In this document: positions 44,918 to 53,235 of the stretch, piece after piece
Position numbering within the stretch: position 1 is the first letter of the stretch
How the letters are laid out: each line of letters begins with the position of its first letter
Assembly: GCA_035285585.1 (NCBI GenBank)
Contig: JAYKGU010000293.1
Span: 21,681-85,680, forward strand
Length of the DNA stretch: 64,000 nt
Source of the DNA: JAYKGU01 sp035285585
GTDB lineage: Bacteria; Cyanobacteriota; Cyanobacteriia; CAKZMO01
Reading direction: 5' to 3'
Made by a program: the position numbers and the translations under genes
The notes under the pieces: generated by a model
What the model was told of the DNA's origin: nothing
The model's database searches: none
Seen by the model: the letters and a program-made list of their open reading frames with translations, nothing else

Positions 44918-45593
44918 AAACTTGGCCTATGTGAATGAACAAAGTCTGGCTAGGTAAACCCTTCAGCTTGCTCGGTTTAAGTAGTTAAGCAAAATTATTT
45001 CTTGGGGGCGCACCCCAAAAAAATGTAATTAAAATTGCTCAAGCACTTACAGGTTTGACTGAATAGTTTTTGACGGCTAATAATGATTAGGCATCAAAGC
45101 TCGAAACGCCTGCCTATAAGGCTTATGGCGATCGCCACCGTTCATTAACGTCAACTATGACGGCAAGAAAACCAAACTATGAAACAAGAAAAACTTGACT
45201 TTCTTGGCAATAGCTTCCTGTGGACTGATTGATACCTATTATTGGCCATCATCCAAGTTATTTTGTAACTTCAACTACCAAACCAATCTGCCAATCCTGG
45301 TGGTGCATTGCAGACATGCGCAACTTGCATATCCGCTCTGGATAAGCCTCAAAGCTGGACACCCCCGCCGGGCAGCTCTGCCGCTACTCTCCACCTGCGA
45401 CCATCTGCGTCATCTGCGTCATCTGCGGATACGTCAGGCGTTACCTTAACGGCTTGTCCTTATACTTGTCCCTACAGAGGATGAGTCTGGGAAAAGGGCG
45501 ATCGCCCCCGTTTGGCATTAACGGTGGGTTAAGCTCACATAAACGATTTGTAAACAAATATGATGGGAAGATTGCCAAACCTTACCCAGTTTC
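44918..45593. other. Divergent gap between nirA and the PRK-family gene
   Basis: This region should contain the nirA promoter. It holds family E copy 2 and a threefold ATCTGCGTC tandem (about 45403-45428). No coding sequence was accepted. Confidence 0.5.
44998..45046 (+). repeat. Repeat family E, copy 2 (short)
   Basis: ATTTCTTGGGGGCGCACCCC, then TGTAATTAA and GCTCAAGCACTT, match the outer parts of 22355-22425. The inner hairpin is shortened. Confidence 0.55.
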
Positions 45594-45622
45594 TTGAGTT
45601 GGCTCCCCTTCCTGTCTACAAT
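45594..45622 (+). promoter_or_regulatory. Sigma70-type promoter before the PRK-family gene
   Basis: TTGAGT (45594-45599) and TACAAT (45617-45622) are separated by exactly 17 bases. They lie about 175 bases upstream of the ATG at 45799, implying a long 5' leader. Confidence 0.55.
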
Positions 45623-45798
45623 ATGGAAACGATTTGAATAACTTATGGCAAGCATAAAAAATGGGCCAGACCAACGGTCAAATGGGCTTCCCTAGGGGTG
45701 CTCCTGGCTCAGAGGATTAATATCCGCTGTTCGGCCTGGTTATTTCGATCGCAACTGGTTTGTCGCAGCAGCGTTATCGCCACCGAGCAGGAGGGATC

Positions 45799-46740
45799 AT
45801 GGCAGGTCGTCCAATTATTCTGGGCATCGTAGGAGACAGTGCAGCGGGAAAGACGACCCTGACGCGGGGGGTGGCGCAGATTCTGGGCGAAGACACCGTT
45901 ACCATCATCTGCACCGATGACTATCACCGCTATGACCGCAAGCAGCGGGCAGAGTTGGGGATTTCTGCTCTCCATCCCGACTGCAACTATCTAGACATCA
46001 TCCAGCAGCACTTATCTTTACTACGCACCGGCCAGCCCATCCTCAAGCCGATTTACAACCACTCTACCGGAACATTTGATCCTCCAGAATACGTTAAGCC
46101 CAACCGCTTTGTGATCGTGGAAGGGCTGTTGGGATATGCAACGCGGGGCATGCGAGACAGCTACGATGTCAAGGTTTACCTGGCCCCGCCCGAATCCCTG
46201 CGAACGGAGTGGAAGGTGCGGCGCGATACCCGTAAGCGGGGTTACCAGCCAGAGCAAGTCGTCGAACAGTTGCGGAAACGCGAACCCGATTCGGAGGCGT
46301 TTATTCGACCCCAGCGCCAGTGGGCCGATGTGGTGGTGTCTTTCTATCCGCCCGACGATAATTCCGAGCAGAGTGAAGTGGTGCTCAATGCCCGATTAGT
46401 TTTGCGCCCCACCATTCCCCACCCCGATTTCACCCACATCCTCAACCCAGACGGCAATCACCTGGGCGAGGCCATCCGCCTGGGGCTGGATCGCGACATG
46501 GGCAAACCGGTCGATGTTTTAGAAATTGACGGCCACGCCACCAGCGCACAGGTAAAAGAGCTGGAGCACGTTTTGTGTAATGAGGTGCCTTACCTGGGGC
46601 AGTTTTGCAGCCTGGAGGGCAACGAAAATCTAGGGAAGGTCATCGGTACCACCGGAGAAACGCTGCAAAGCTATCCCCTGGCCCTCACCCAGCTCCTGAT
46701 TACTTACCACATGCTCAAAGCCGCTAACTTTGTAAGCTGA
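45799..46740 (+). CDS. Phosphoribulokinase/uridine kinase-family protein, paralogue of Calvin-cycle PRK
   Basis: 313 residues from ATG at 45799 (AGGAGG just upstream); a TTG farther out is not needed. P-loop GDSAAGKTT, then TIICTDDYHRYDRKQR, LKPIYNHSTGTFDPPE and IVEGLLGYAT place it in the PRK family. It differs from the canonical cyanobacterial PRK, whose P-loop reads GDSGCGKS and which has a pair of regulatory cysteines that I do not see here. It probably phosphorylates a pentose phosphate or nucleoside; the substrate is unknown. Confidence 0.8.
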   Translation: MAGRPIILGIVGDSAAGKTTLTRGVAQILGEDTVTIICTDDYHRYDRKQRAELGISALHPDCNYLDIIQQHLSLLRTGQPILKPIYNHSTGTFDPPEYVKPNRFVIVEGLLGYATRGMRDSYDVKVYLAPPESLRTEWKVRRDTRKRGYQPEQVVEQLRKREPDSEAFIRPQRQWADVVVSFYPPDDNSEQSEVVLNARLVLRPTIPHPDFTHILNPDGNHLGEAIRLGLDRDMGKPVDVLEIDGHATSAQVKELEHVLCNEVPYLGQFCSLEGNENLGKVIGTTGETLQSYPLALTQLLITYHMLKAANFVS

Positions 46741-46761
46741 GGGTACAAATTCAGCCAGGTA

Positions 46762-46864
46762 AGGAGATTTTGGCAAATGTCCCTACCAGACGACGTAGGG
46801 GCAAATAGCCATTTGCCCCTGCCAACCGTTTAACCGAAGGTAAATTTTTCCCTGGGAATCTCCC
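46762..46864 (+). repeat. Repeat family B, copy 4
   Basis: 103 bp, starting AGGAGATTTTGGCAAATG and ending CCCTGGGAATCTCCC. The central GGGGCAAATAGCCATTTGCCCC palindrome is nearly intact. It lies just downstream of the PRK-family gene. Confidence 0.85.
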
Positions 46865-46937
46865 AAGTAGGTAGCTATAAAACGAAGTTATGTGGGGCGC
46901 GCCGCGATTCATCTTATGCCGCTTTAGACGGGAACCC

Positions 46938-47546
46938 TCAGGGGCCATGGGGCGGCGAAGAAAACTCCAGGCTCTCCTCCGGATGATGCTTGAGAATACG
47001 ACCCTGGCGCTGCCAGCGCTGCCATGAGGTGGAGCTGCGAATCGCCAACCAGAGCAACACCAGGGCAATCAGCCCCCCCTGCTGGGGAGCACCAAACGCC
47101 ATGAAAATCAGCAGCACACAGAGCAAATCCTGGGTGAAAACGCACCAGGTGGGCAGCCCCCGAAGCCGGTAGAACCAGCCTACCTGGACGAGGTGGAGCA
47201 CCAGGGAAAGCAAACCACCCACCAGCCCCAGCAGCCAGAAGACGATCAGCGGTAAGTCGGTAGCCTGGGTAATGACAGCGATACTGGCGATCGCCCCTAC
47301 AAACGGACTCATCAATAGCTCCAGAATTTGCACCAGCCGCCGCCCCAACCGTTCTTTGGAAACCAGTACTTCGAAAGCCGACCCGCTCACGAGAATACCA
47401 AATAGCACCGGCGACGATAAATGGGACAGGACGGGAACATGCTGCCAGAGATCGGTTCCAGAGAGTAACCCAATGAGCAGCAGGGGGAGCATAACGCGCA
47501 TTCCTACGGCAGCCGAAGCAGAGAGGGCAGCAAGAAGTTCAACCAT
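46938..47546 (-). CDS. DUF4126-family membrane protein
   Basis: 202 residues from ATG at 47546, which starts a family-like MVELLAALSASAAVGMRV; an upstream extension looks unlike protein. Five to six hydrophobic helices include LPLLLIGLLSGTDLW, FEVLVSKERLGRRLVQILE and PFVGAIASIAVI. The tail from about 175 is cytoplasmic and basic. It should be an inner-membrane protein of unknown function. Confidence 0.75.
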   Translation of the reverse strand: MVELLAALSASAAVGMRVMLPLLLIGLLSGTDLWQHVPVLSHLSSPVLFGILVSGSAFEVLVSKERLGRRLVQILELLMSPFVGAIASIAVITQATDLPLIVFWLLGLVGGLLSLVLHLVQVGWFYRLRGLPTWCVFTQDLLCVLLIFMAFGAPQQGGLIALVLLWLAIRSSTSWQRWQRQGRILKHHPEESLEFSSPPHGP

Positions 47547-47812
47547 AGGGATGAGGCAATCCAAAACAATGCGGCATGGCGAACAGCATTCAATGTGAGG
47601 GGGCGTCAGAATCCAGGTGAATCCTTTGGGGTTCATTCATCCTGGCTTCTTCAGTTTAAAAGAAGTCCATTGGGAATGAACCGGGGGCGATCGCCCGGAT
47701 TTGTCATGATTTGGCTATGGAACGGGCGATCGCCCATCCCGCAAAAATCTTGGCGTGGGATATTGAATCATGGGAGGAACCGTGAGAAGGTTGGGATGCA
47801 GGAGTTCCAGGA

Positions 47813-47885
47813 CGCCCCAGGCAGGATTCGAACCTGCGACCGGCTGCTTAGAAGGCAGATGCTCTATCCACTGAGCTACTGGAGC
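47813..47885 (-). tRNA. tRNA-Arg(UCU)
   Basis: 73 nt on the minus strand. Acceptor GCTCCAG/CTGGGGC, D-arm GCTC-AGTGGATA-GAGC, anticodon loop CTTCTAA (anticodon TCT) and T-arm GCAGG-TTCGAAT-CCTGC are all canonical. CCA is not encoded. Confidence 0.95.
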
Positions 47886-48245
47886 AGGGCGACGAGGTTG
47901 GGCGCGCTGGACAGCGAAGATAATCCTCTGCTACCAGGTTGCCCACGGCATTCACAAAAATTACTCAAAGGTTCTTAAAACCCAGATATTGGGAAACCTA
48001 AACCCAGCACATTTACGGTTAGCGATCTTCGATACGGTCAGCGAGGTTTTTAGACCAGGCAGATCTGCCAGCATCATCCTGAGTAAGGCTGTTTTAAGAA
48101 TCTACCTCCAAGCCTATATATACTATCAGGGTTAGCACAAAATCAGTTTAGCTGGATTCGCTTATCAAAATGGAGGCGGGGCGATCGCACTTTCCCTATC
48201 CGTTTTGTTTATCATCAGCCTTGACAGGAGTCAGTCGGCAGCGCC
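47886..48245. other. Gene-free gap
   Basis: An A/T-rich region upstream of the gene at 48246 with a TATATATACTATC stretch near 48115 that may hold its promoter. No RNA gene or repeat was recognised. Confidence 0.45.
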
Positions 48246-48917
48246 ATGTTTATCTTAAAACGGCAGGATGTTGAAATCTCCAGTATTCAACACCCAAAGC
48301 GGGATCAAAAAGTCCCAATTCTAACCTATCAGGGACAAACGTTTCGACTTATCAGCGTCTTCAGTGCCGCCCAAGAAGATGACGCCCGAACATTTTGGCG
48401 CGAGCTGACGGACAATCGTGGCAAAGCCTGCGTCCTCCTGGAAGAGCCAGAACGATACAGTGTCTGGGGCAAAGTGCGGCTCACCCATTTGAGCGGCGAG
48501 TCCGACAGCAGTGACGACGACACCGACATCACGCCAGCCTTTATCCAGGCTTCCCTCTTGCTGCTCCAGGCCGTTTACATCGACATTGAAGATTTGCTGG
48601 GGGCACGGCAGCTTAATATTTTTGAAAAAGAAATCTCAGAGGTTTTCCAGCGCTGGCGCTTCCCCAAGGCTGAATCTCCCAGCGACATTAACCAACTGCT
48701 CACGATTGATCCCCTGGCCACCCTCCAGATGCCTCCCTGGGAAGAACACCACCTGAATACTCTGCTACAAGAACTCTATCGCCTGGGGAAAGACCACTTC
48801 GGGAACGCTAACTTCACGGGGCGGGTGATGGATGCCCTGCAGGATATGCCCGATGGCGATCGCCGCCTTTTTCTCAACTGGTTACAGCAGTCACCCAGCG
48901 GCCAGGCTTGGTGCTAA
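48246..48917 (+). CDS. Conserved cyanobacterial protein (resembles the Npun_F0813 family)
   Basis: 223 residues with a conserved start (MFILKRQDVEISSIQHPKRD, TYQGQTFRLISVF, ACVLLEEPERYSVWGKV), an acidic stretch near residue 85 (DSSDDDTD) and a helical C-terminal half ending MPDGDRRLFLNWLQQSP. No signal or membrane segment. The name is from memory and the function unknown. It is probably cytoplasmic and monocistronic. Confidence 0.75.
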   Translation: MFILKRQDVEISSIQHPKRDQKVPILTYQGQTFRLISVFSAAQEDDARTFWRELTDNRGKACVLLEEPERYSVWGKVRLTHLSGESDSSDDDTDITPAFIQASLLLLQAVYIDIEDLLGARQLNIFEKEISEVFQRWRFPKAESPSDINQLLTIDPLATLQMPPWEEHHLNTLLQELYRLGKDHFGNANFTGRVMDALQDMPDGDRRLFLNWLQQSPSGQAWC

Positions 48918-49026
48918 ACCAGCAGCAAAATTATCAAGTTTTGTATTAAAACCGGCGTCTTAGCGACCGAGTTACTGAGAAATGGGATGGATAGCTATAG
49001 TATTGCCAAAAAAGAATTGCCGACAT

Positions 49027-49130
49027 AGTATTGCCAACATAGTATCGTCAACGCCAGTATCACCAACGCCAGTGTCGCCAACGCCAGTGTCGCCAACGCC
49101 AGTATCGCCAACGCCAGTATCGCCAAAGAG
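49027..49130. repeat. 15-bp tandem repeat (minisatellite)
   Basis: Six 15-bp units of AGTATCGCCAACGCC (49041-49130), with AGTGTC variants and a degenerate last unit, plus a 14-bp unit at 49027. The frame is open on both strands (SPTPV or GDTGV repeats), but there is no credible gene. It lies 110 bases upstream of the next gene. Confidence 0.9.
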
Positions 49131-49241
49131 ACAGCAAAGCCGGTATTGCCAATCTGGTATCGTCGATGGCACCCTGCTAGCGTAACCCAGCGTCAGGTGC
49201 TGCCAACTAGTTGACAATGCAGCTGCATGAGGACTTGAGCT

Positions 49242-50303
49242 GTGAACAAAAACGCTTCGAAGTCAAGCTCCCTGATTTCTGTTCAGACCGTAGTTTTCGC
49301 CGCAATTTTCTGGGGCGTTGTTTCGCTTCTGGTTTTCCTGCTGGGTAGCCCCATTACGCCCCGCCCCCAATGGTATGGCGTGATCACCTACTTTCTAGAA
49401 AATGTGGCCATGCTGGCGGCAGCCATCCTCTGCTTTCGCAATTGGCGAAGCCCGCAGATCGTCAGCGGCAGAATCGTTTGGCTCTTGTTTGGCCTGGGAA
49501 TTTCATCCTATTTTGTGGGCAACATTTTGCTGGGCTGGTGGGAGCTGGTCTGGGGTCTGACGCCCGACGTGTCTCCCGCCGATCTGTTCTTCCTGCTGAA
49601 CTACCTGCTGCTGGGTATTGGCATGCTCATGGCCGTGGTTTCCAAGCGGCTGAACCTCACCTTTCTCCAATGGCTTATCGTCGCGGGGATCGCAGTGATC
49701 GGCACCCTGCTAGCATATTTCATTTCCTATGCAGGGGGAGAAGAGAGTACCGCCACTGCCGCTACCCCGCCCGTGTCGGGTGTCCATACCCCTGTAGTAG
49801 CTTTAGTCTCGGTTCCCCCCCAGAGAGCACTGCCACTGGCGACCACCCCACCCACGGCTCCTGGCGGTGCACCAACCTCTCCAGAGGCGTTACCCAGCGC
49901 TCCTCCAGTCCCATCAGAGGCTTCTCCAGACTCAACTGCCGCATCCAGTAAGGCTCCCCAGTGGGTGGTGGCCCTCGACAAATCCCTGGTGCCGCTGGCG
50001 GCCATCGTTAGCCTGCTCTACGTCGTCGGGGATATTTTCCTGCTGGTGATGGCTACCATGCTGCTTCTGGCGTTTTGGGGGGGGCGATTCTCCCAATCCT
50101 GGCGGTTTATTGCGGCAGCCGCTTTTTCCTTCTACATCGCCGACATCTGGTTCGCCTACGCGATTGAACAGATCGAAAACTACGAAACGGGGGCGCTTCC
50201 AGAGGTATTTTGGATTTTTAGCGGCGTCTTGTTCAGTATCGGCGCGGCGATGGAGTATAGCCTGTCAACGCGATCGCGCCGGGGGGCACGGAGGCGCAGT
50301 TAA
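49242..50303 (+). CDS. Membrane protein of unknown function with Pro/Ala-rich loop
   Basis: 353 residues. Start is GTG at 49242 with GAGGAC eight bases upstream. Five helices (about 15-160) include FWGVVSLLVFLLGSP and LFFLLNYLLLGIGMLMAVV. A long Pro/Ala/Ser/Thr-rich, probably periplasmic stretch follows (165-240), then three to four more helices. The C-terminus is basic (RSRRGARRRS). The low-complexity loop may vary between strains. No family recognised. Confidence 0.75.
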   Translation: MNKNASKSSSLISVQTVVFAAIFWGVVSLLVFLLGSPITPRPQWYGVITYFLENVAMLAAAILCFRNWRSPQIVSGRIVWLLFGLGISSYFVGNILLGWWELVWGLTPDVSPADLFFLLNYLLLGIGMLMAVVSKRLNLTFLQWLIVAGIAVIGTLLAYFISYAGGEESTATAATPPVSGVHTPVVALVSVPPQRALPLATTPPTAPGGAPTSPEALPSAPPVPSEASPDSTAASSKAPQWVVALDKSLVPLAAIVSLLYVVGDIFLLVMATMLLLAFWGGRFSQSWRFIAAAAFSFYIADIWFAYAIEQIENYETGALPEVFWIFSGVLFSIGAAMEYSLSTRSRRGARRRS

Positions 50304-50415
50304 TTCCCCCGTTCGGGGCAGACCTAGACCAGTTAAATCAGGTAGATAGAGCGCACACCTGTTAGTATTAAGTTCCGGGCTGAGTCTGGTGCTGCTGAAT
50401 CAGGCAGATGTGTTT

Positions 50416-51555
50416 ATGGCTTCTAGACGACTAACTACTTCCGAAAAAGAAGAAATTCTAACGCTCTATCGCAACCCCGAAGAAACTACGTCAACCCTGG
50501 CCAGTCGATACGGGGTAAGCAACAGCACCATTAGCCGCATCCTCAAACATGGGTTGGCGGCAGATGATTATGAAACCTTGGTGCAGCAAAAGCGCTCTGG
50601 GGTGCCAAAGCCCCAACCCGCTGCGGCCCCTGATGCGGCGGCTGAGTCTTTCTCTGAAGGCACTGCCTACGGCACCGCCTCCAGGGCAGGAGATGACTTT
50701 GACCTGGATAGGGTTACTGCCGCCGCGCTGGATGAAGACGATGAAGACTCGTCCAATCAGACGTTTACAGGTAAGCCACTGCCCAAACGGCGACAGGACC
50801 GGCGATCGCCCCTTCCCCTCGAAGAAGATACCGCCGAACCCAGCCTTCCTCCAGCCAAACCCGCACCCGTTAAGGTTACCAAAACCAGCCCCGCCAGCTC
50901 AGACGATTTGGGTACCTTCCCCGCTGAGGCCGATAGCAACTGGTTCGCTGCCGCCTCCGAAGATCCTCTGGAAGATGATGCGGATTACAGCCGCGCAAGC
51001 GCCTATGAGGATGCTGAAGGCGATGAGGAAGATTATCGCGAATCTGGAGGCGGCCCATCTCACCCGTTTCAGGATGAGATGCTTGCTGTGGGTGAGGACG
51101 ACGAAGATGATGACGAGGATGACGAGGATGACGAGGATGACGACGACTTTGACGATCTGGACGACGAAGACGATTTAGAGGATGAGGAGGGAGGCGGCCA
51201 CGAAGAGTTCCGCCAGCTCCAATTTCAGGCAAAAAACTTCCTTAACGTGCTGCCCTTCTCGGAGGCACAGCTTCCGAAAACCTGCTATCTGGTAATCGAT
51301 CGGGCCGCCGAACTGATTACCCGTCCCCTGAGCGACTTTACAGAACTGGGGCACGTTTCCTCCGGCGATGAGCAGGCCAGAACCCTGCCCGTTTTCGACA
51401 ACCACCGGGTCGCCAAACGCTTCTCCAACCGCCGCACCCAGCGCATCGTCAAGGTTCCCGACAGCCACCTATTGCAGAAGACCACACCTTACCTGCAGGC
51501 CAAGGGCATCACCCGGCTGCTGTTTGATGGCCAGGTCTATTCGCTGATCGAGTAG
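50416..51555 (+). CDS. HTH-domain protein with a long acidic central region
   Basis: 379 residues from ATG at 50416 (MASRRLTTSEKEE). A transposase-like helix-turn-helix (TLASRYGVSNSTISRILKHG) lies at about residues 25-50. A low-complexity region follows; residues about 215-260 are almost all Asp and Glu, encoded by GAT/GAC/GAG repeats. The C-terminal 110 residues are a compact domain (LPKTCYLVIDRAAELITRPL, RVAKRFSNRRTQRIVKVPD). It looks like a conserved cyanobacterial DNA-binding protein; the target is unknown. Confidence 0.75.
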   Translation: MASRRLTTSEKEEILTLYRNPEETTSTLASRYGVSNSTISRILKHGLAADDYETLVQQKRSGVPKPQPAAAPDAAAESFSEGTAYGTASRAGDDFDLDRVTAAALDEDDEDSSNQTFTGKPLPKRRQDRRSPLPLEEDTAEPSLPPAKPAPVKVTKTSPASSDDLGTFPAEADSNWFAAASEDPLEDDADYSRASAYEDAEGDEEDYRESGGGPSHPFQDEMLAVGEDDEDDDEDDEDDEDDDDFDDLDDEDDLEDEEGGGHEEFRQLQFQAKNFLNVLPFSEAQLPKTCYLVIDRAAELITRPLSDFTELGHVSSGDEQARTLPVFDNHRVAKRFSNRRTQRIVKVPDSHLLQKTTPYLQAKGITRLLFDGQVYSLIE

Positions 51556-51571
51556 TTAATGTCCAGCCACT

Positions 51572-51662
51572 ATAGCCCTACGGGCTAAGGTTTGAGTGTG
51601 GAACCCCGCGTCGCGGGGGTTCCACACCTCTTAAGTGTCCTAACGCGAAAGCGTAACGCTAC
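51572..51662 (+). repeat. Repeat family C, copy 2
   Basis: 91 bp, aligned to 7029-7121. The first hairpin loop is TAC instead of TGC, the long stem loop GTC instead of GAC, and all three stems are kept. Confidence 0.85.
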
Positions 51663-51664
51663 AG

Positions 51665-51742
51665 CACCTATCCGAAAATTCGCCAGAGTTTTTAGAATTC
51701 CTTTAGGATTTCAAATCGCGACCGGGGTTCTTGGATAGGGTC
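51665..51742 (+). repeat. Repeat family D, copy 1
   Basis: CACCTATCCGAAAATT to GGGTTCTTGGATAGGG; the ends CCTATCC/GGATAGG are inverted. The inner CCAGAGTTTTTAGAATTCC matches the reversed copy at 58727-58792. Confidence 0.7.
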
Positions 51743-51744
51743 TT

Positions 51745-51847
51745 AGGAGATTTTTGAAAACGATCCCACCGGACGAAGTAGAGGCAAACAGGCATTTGCC
51801 CCTACCAACCGTTTAACCGAAGATAAATCTTTCCCTGGGACTCTCCT
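51745..51847 (+). repeat. Repeat family B, copy 5
   Basis: 103 bp from AGGAGATTTTTGAAAACG to GGGACTCTCCT. Its last base is the first base of the hemH stop codon on the other strand. Confidence 0.8.
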
Positions 51848-53019
51848 CAGAGGAGACCAACAAAGTGCAGCGGCCCGTGCCCGCTGATTAGCTCCACGAG
51901 CAGGGCCAAAAAGCCCAGCATGGCCAGTCGCCCGTTCCACACCTCGGCTGCCGTGGTCATGCCCCACTCCCACTTTTCCTGGGGATACATCTTGGTTTCG
52001 CGGGGTGGCCGAATGACTTCCATCAGGCTGCGGCTGGGAGCCTCCAAAGCATCAATGACCAGGGCGGCCAGGTCATCGATAAAAACGGGGTGGGTGTTGA
52101 GGGCGGGCACCCGACGGAAATGCTCAATGCCCGCCTCTTCAGCAATTTCCCGGTATTCCATATCGATTTCCTGGAGCGTCTCGATGTGCTCCGAAACGAA
52201 GCTGATGGGCACCACGATCAGGGTATCGACGCCCTCGTTTGCTAAGTTTTCAATAGCGTCTTCCGTGTAGGGCTTCAGCCACTCAACCGGGCCAACGCGA
52301 CTCTGGTAGGCAAGGGTATGGGGGTTGGGGCGATCGAGGGTTTTCATAATCAGCTCAACGCAGGCCTCAATTTCTCGCTGGTAGGGATCGCCCGCTTCCT
52401 CGACGTAGCTCACAGGGACGCCGTGGGCACTGAAAAAGATATGGGCCTGATCGGGATCGTCGAGCTGGTCAAGCTCCTGGGCAATGAGCTGGGCCATAGC
52501 CTGCAGATACCCGGAGCGATCGTACCAGGAGGTAATCACCGTATGCTCGACGCTGTGTAGGGCCGCGTCCTCCTGCCAGATTTGCTCGAGTAGCCGAAAG
52601 CTAGAGCCGCTGGTGCTGATGGAAAACTGCGGGTAGAGGGGGAGGATCACCAATCGTTCGATGCCGTCGCGCTTGATGCGGGCGATCGCCTCCTCGGTGA
52701 AGGGATACCAGTAGCGCATGCCGATGTAAACTTGGGCATCCTGGCCCCGCTGCCGCAGCGCTGTCTGCAAAGCACTGGCCTGCTCTTCGGTGATGCGGCG
52801 GAGGGGAGAACCGCCCCCAATTTGCCGGTAGTTTTCTTTGGACTTGCGGGCGCGAGTAGTTGAGATAAGCCATGCCAGAGGTTTTTGTAGCCAGGTCACT
52901 GGTAGGCGAATAATCTCAGGATCGGAAAACAGGTTAAAAAGGAACGGACGAACGTCTTCTAACTGTTCTGGCCCGCCCAAATTGAGCAATAAAACACCGA
53001 CACGACCTGAAGTGACCAC
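51847..53019 (-). CDS. hemH: Ferrochelatase with C-terminal chlorophyll-binding-like helix
   Basis: 390 residues. The ferrochelatase body (about 1-325) begins GRVGVLLLNLGGPEQLEDV and has FSAHGVPVSYVEEAGDPY and VVPISFVSEHIETLQEID. The last 50 residues are the cyanobacterial CAB extension with EVWNGRLAMLGFLALLVE, a single helix. It inserts Fe2+ into protoporphyrin IX, the last step of protohaem synthesis; the CAB helix is thought to help dimerisation and pigment binding. Start is GTG at 53019, after an AGGAAA site. Stop borders a family B repeat. Confidence 0.96.
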   Translation of the reverse strand: MVTSGRVGVLLLNLGGPEQLEDVRPFLFNLFSDPEIIRLPVTWLQKPLAWLISTTRARKSKENYRQIGGGSPLRRITEEQASALQTALRQRGQDAQVYIGMRYWYPFTEEAIARIKRDGIERLVILPLYPQFSISTSGSSFRLLEQIWQEDAALHSVEHTVITSWYDRSGYLQAMAQLIAQELDQLDDPDQAHIFFSAHGVPVSYVEEAGDPYQREIEACVELIMKTLDRPNPHTLAYQSRVGPVEWLKPYTEDAIENLANEGVDTLIVVPISFVSEHIETLQEIDMEYREIAEEAGIEHFRRVPALNTHPVFIDDLAALVIDALEAPSRSLMEVIRPPRETKMYPQEKWEWGMTTAAEVWNGRLAMLGFLALLVELISGHGPLHFVGLL

Positions 53020-53235
53020 AGCTTTCCTCGTCTGTTAATATCTTTTACTGATTGTAACGATAAACTTTCATAAACTCGCGCTCCTCTGGGAAGCAACGAG
53101 CTATTGCGACTGAAATTGAGCCGTTAAACCCTTCCAACTGAGAACGTAGGGCGATCCCCAGTTGGGCGTCGTCCTTCCTACTATCTTAAATCGTTAAACT
53201 TCTATTAAAACCTCCCAGCGACACTTGATTCGGTG

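Noticed and set aside
45195..45449. 84-codon plus-strand frame between nirA and the PRK-family gene
   Set aside because: Low-complexity tail comes from the ATCTGCGTC tandem repeat; no ribosome site.
49027..49130. CRISPR-like direct repeats
   Set aside because: Units are 15 bp and contiguous with no spacers, and no cas genes lie nearby; it is a minisatellite.
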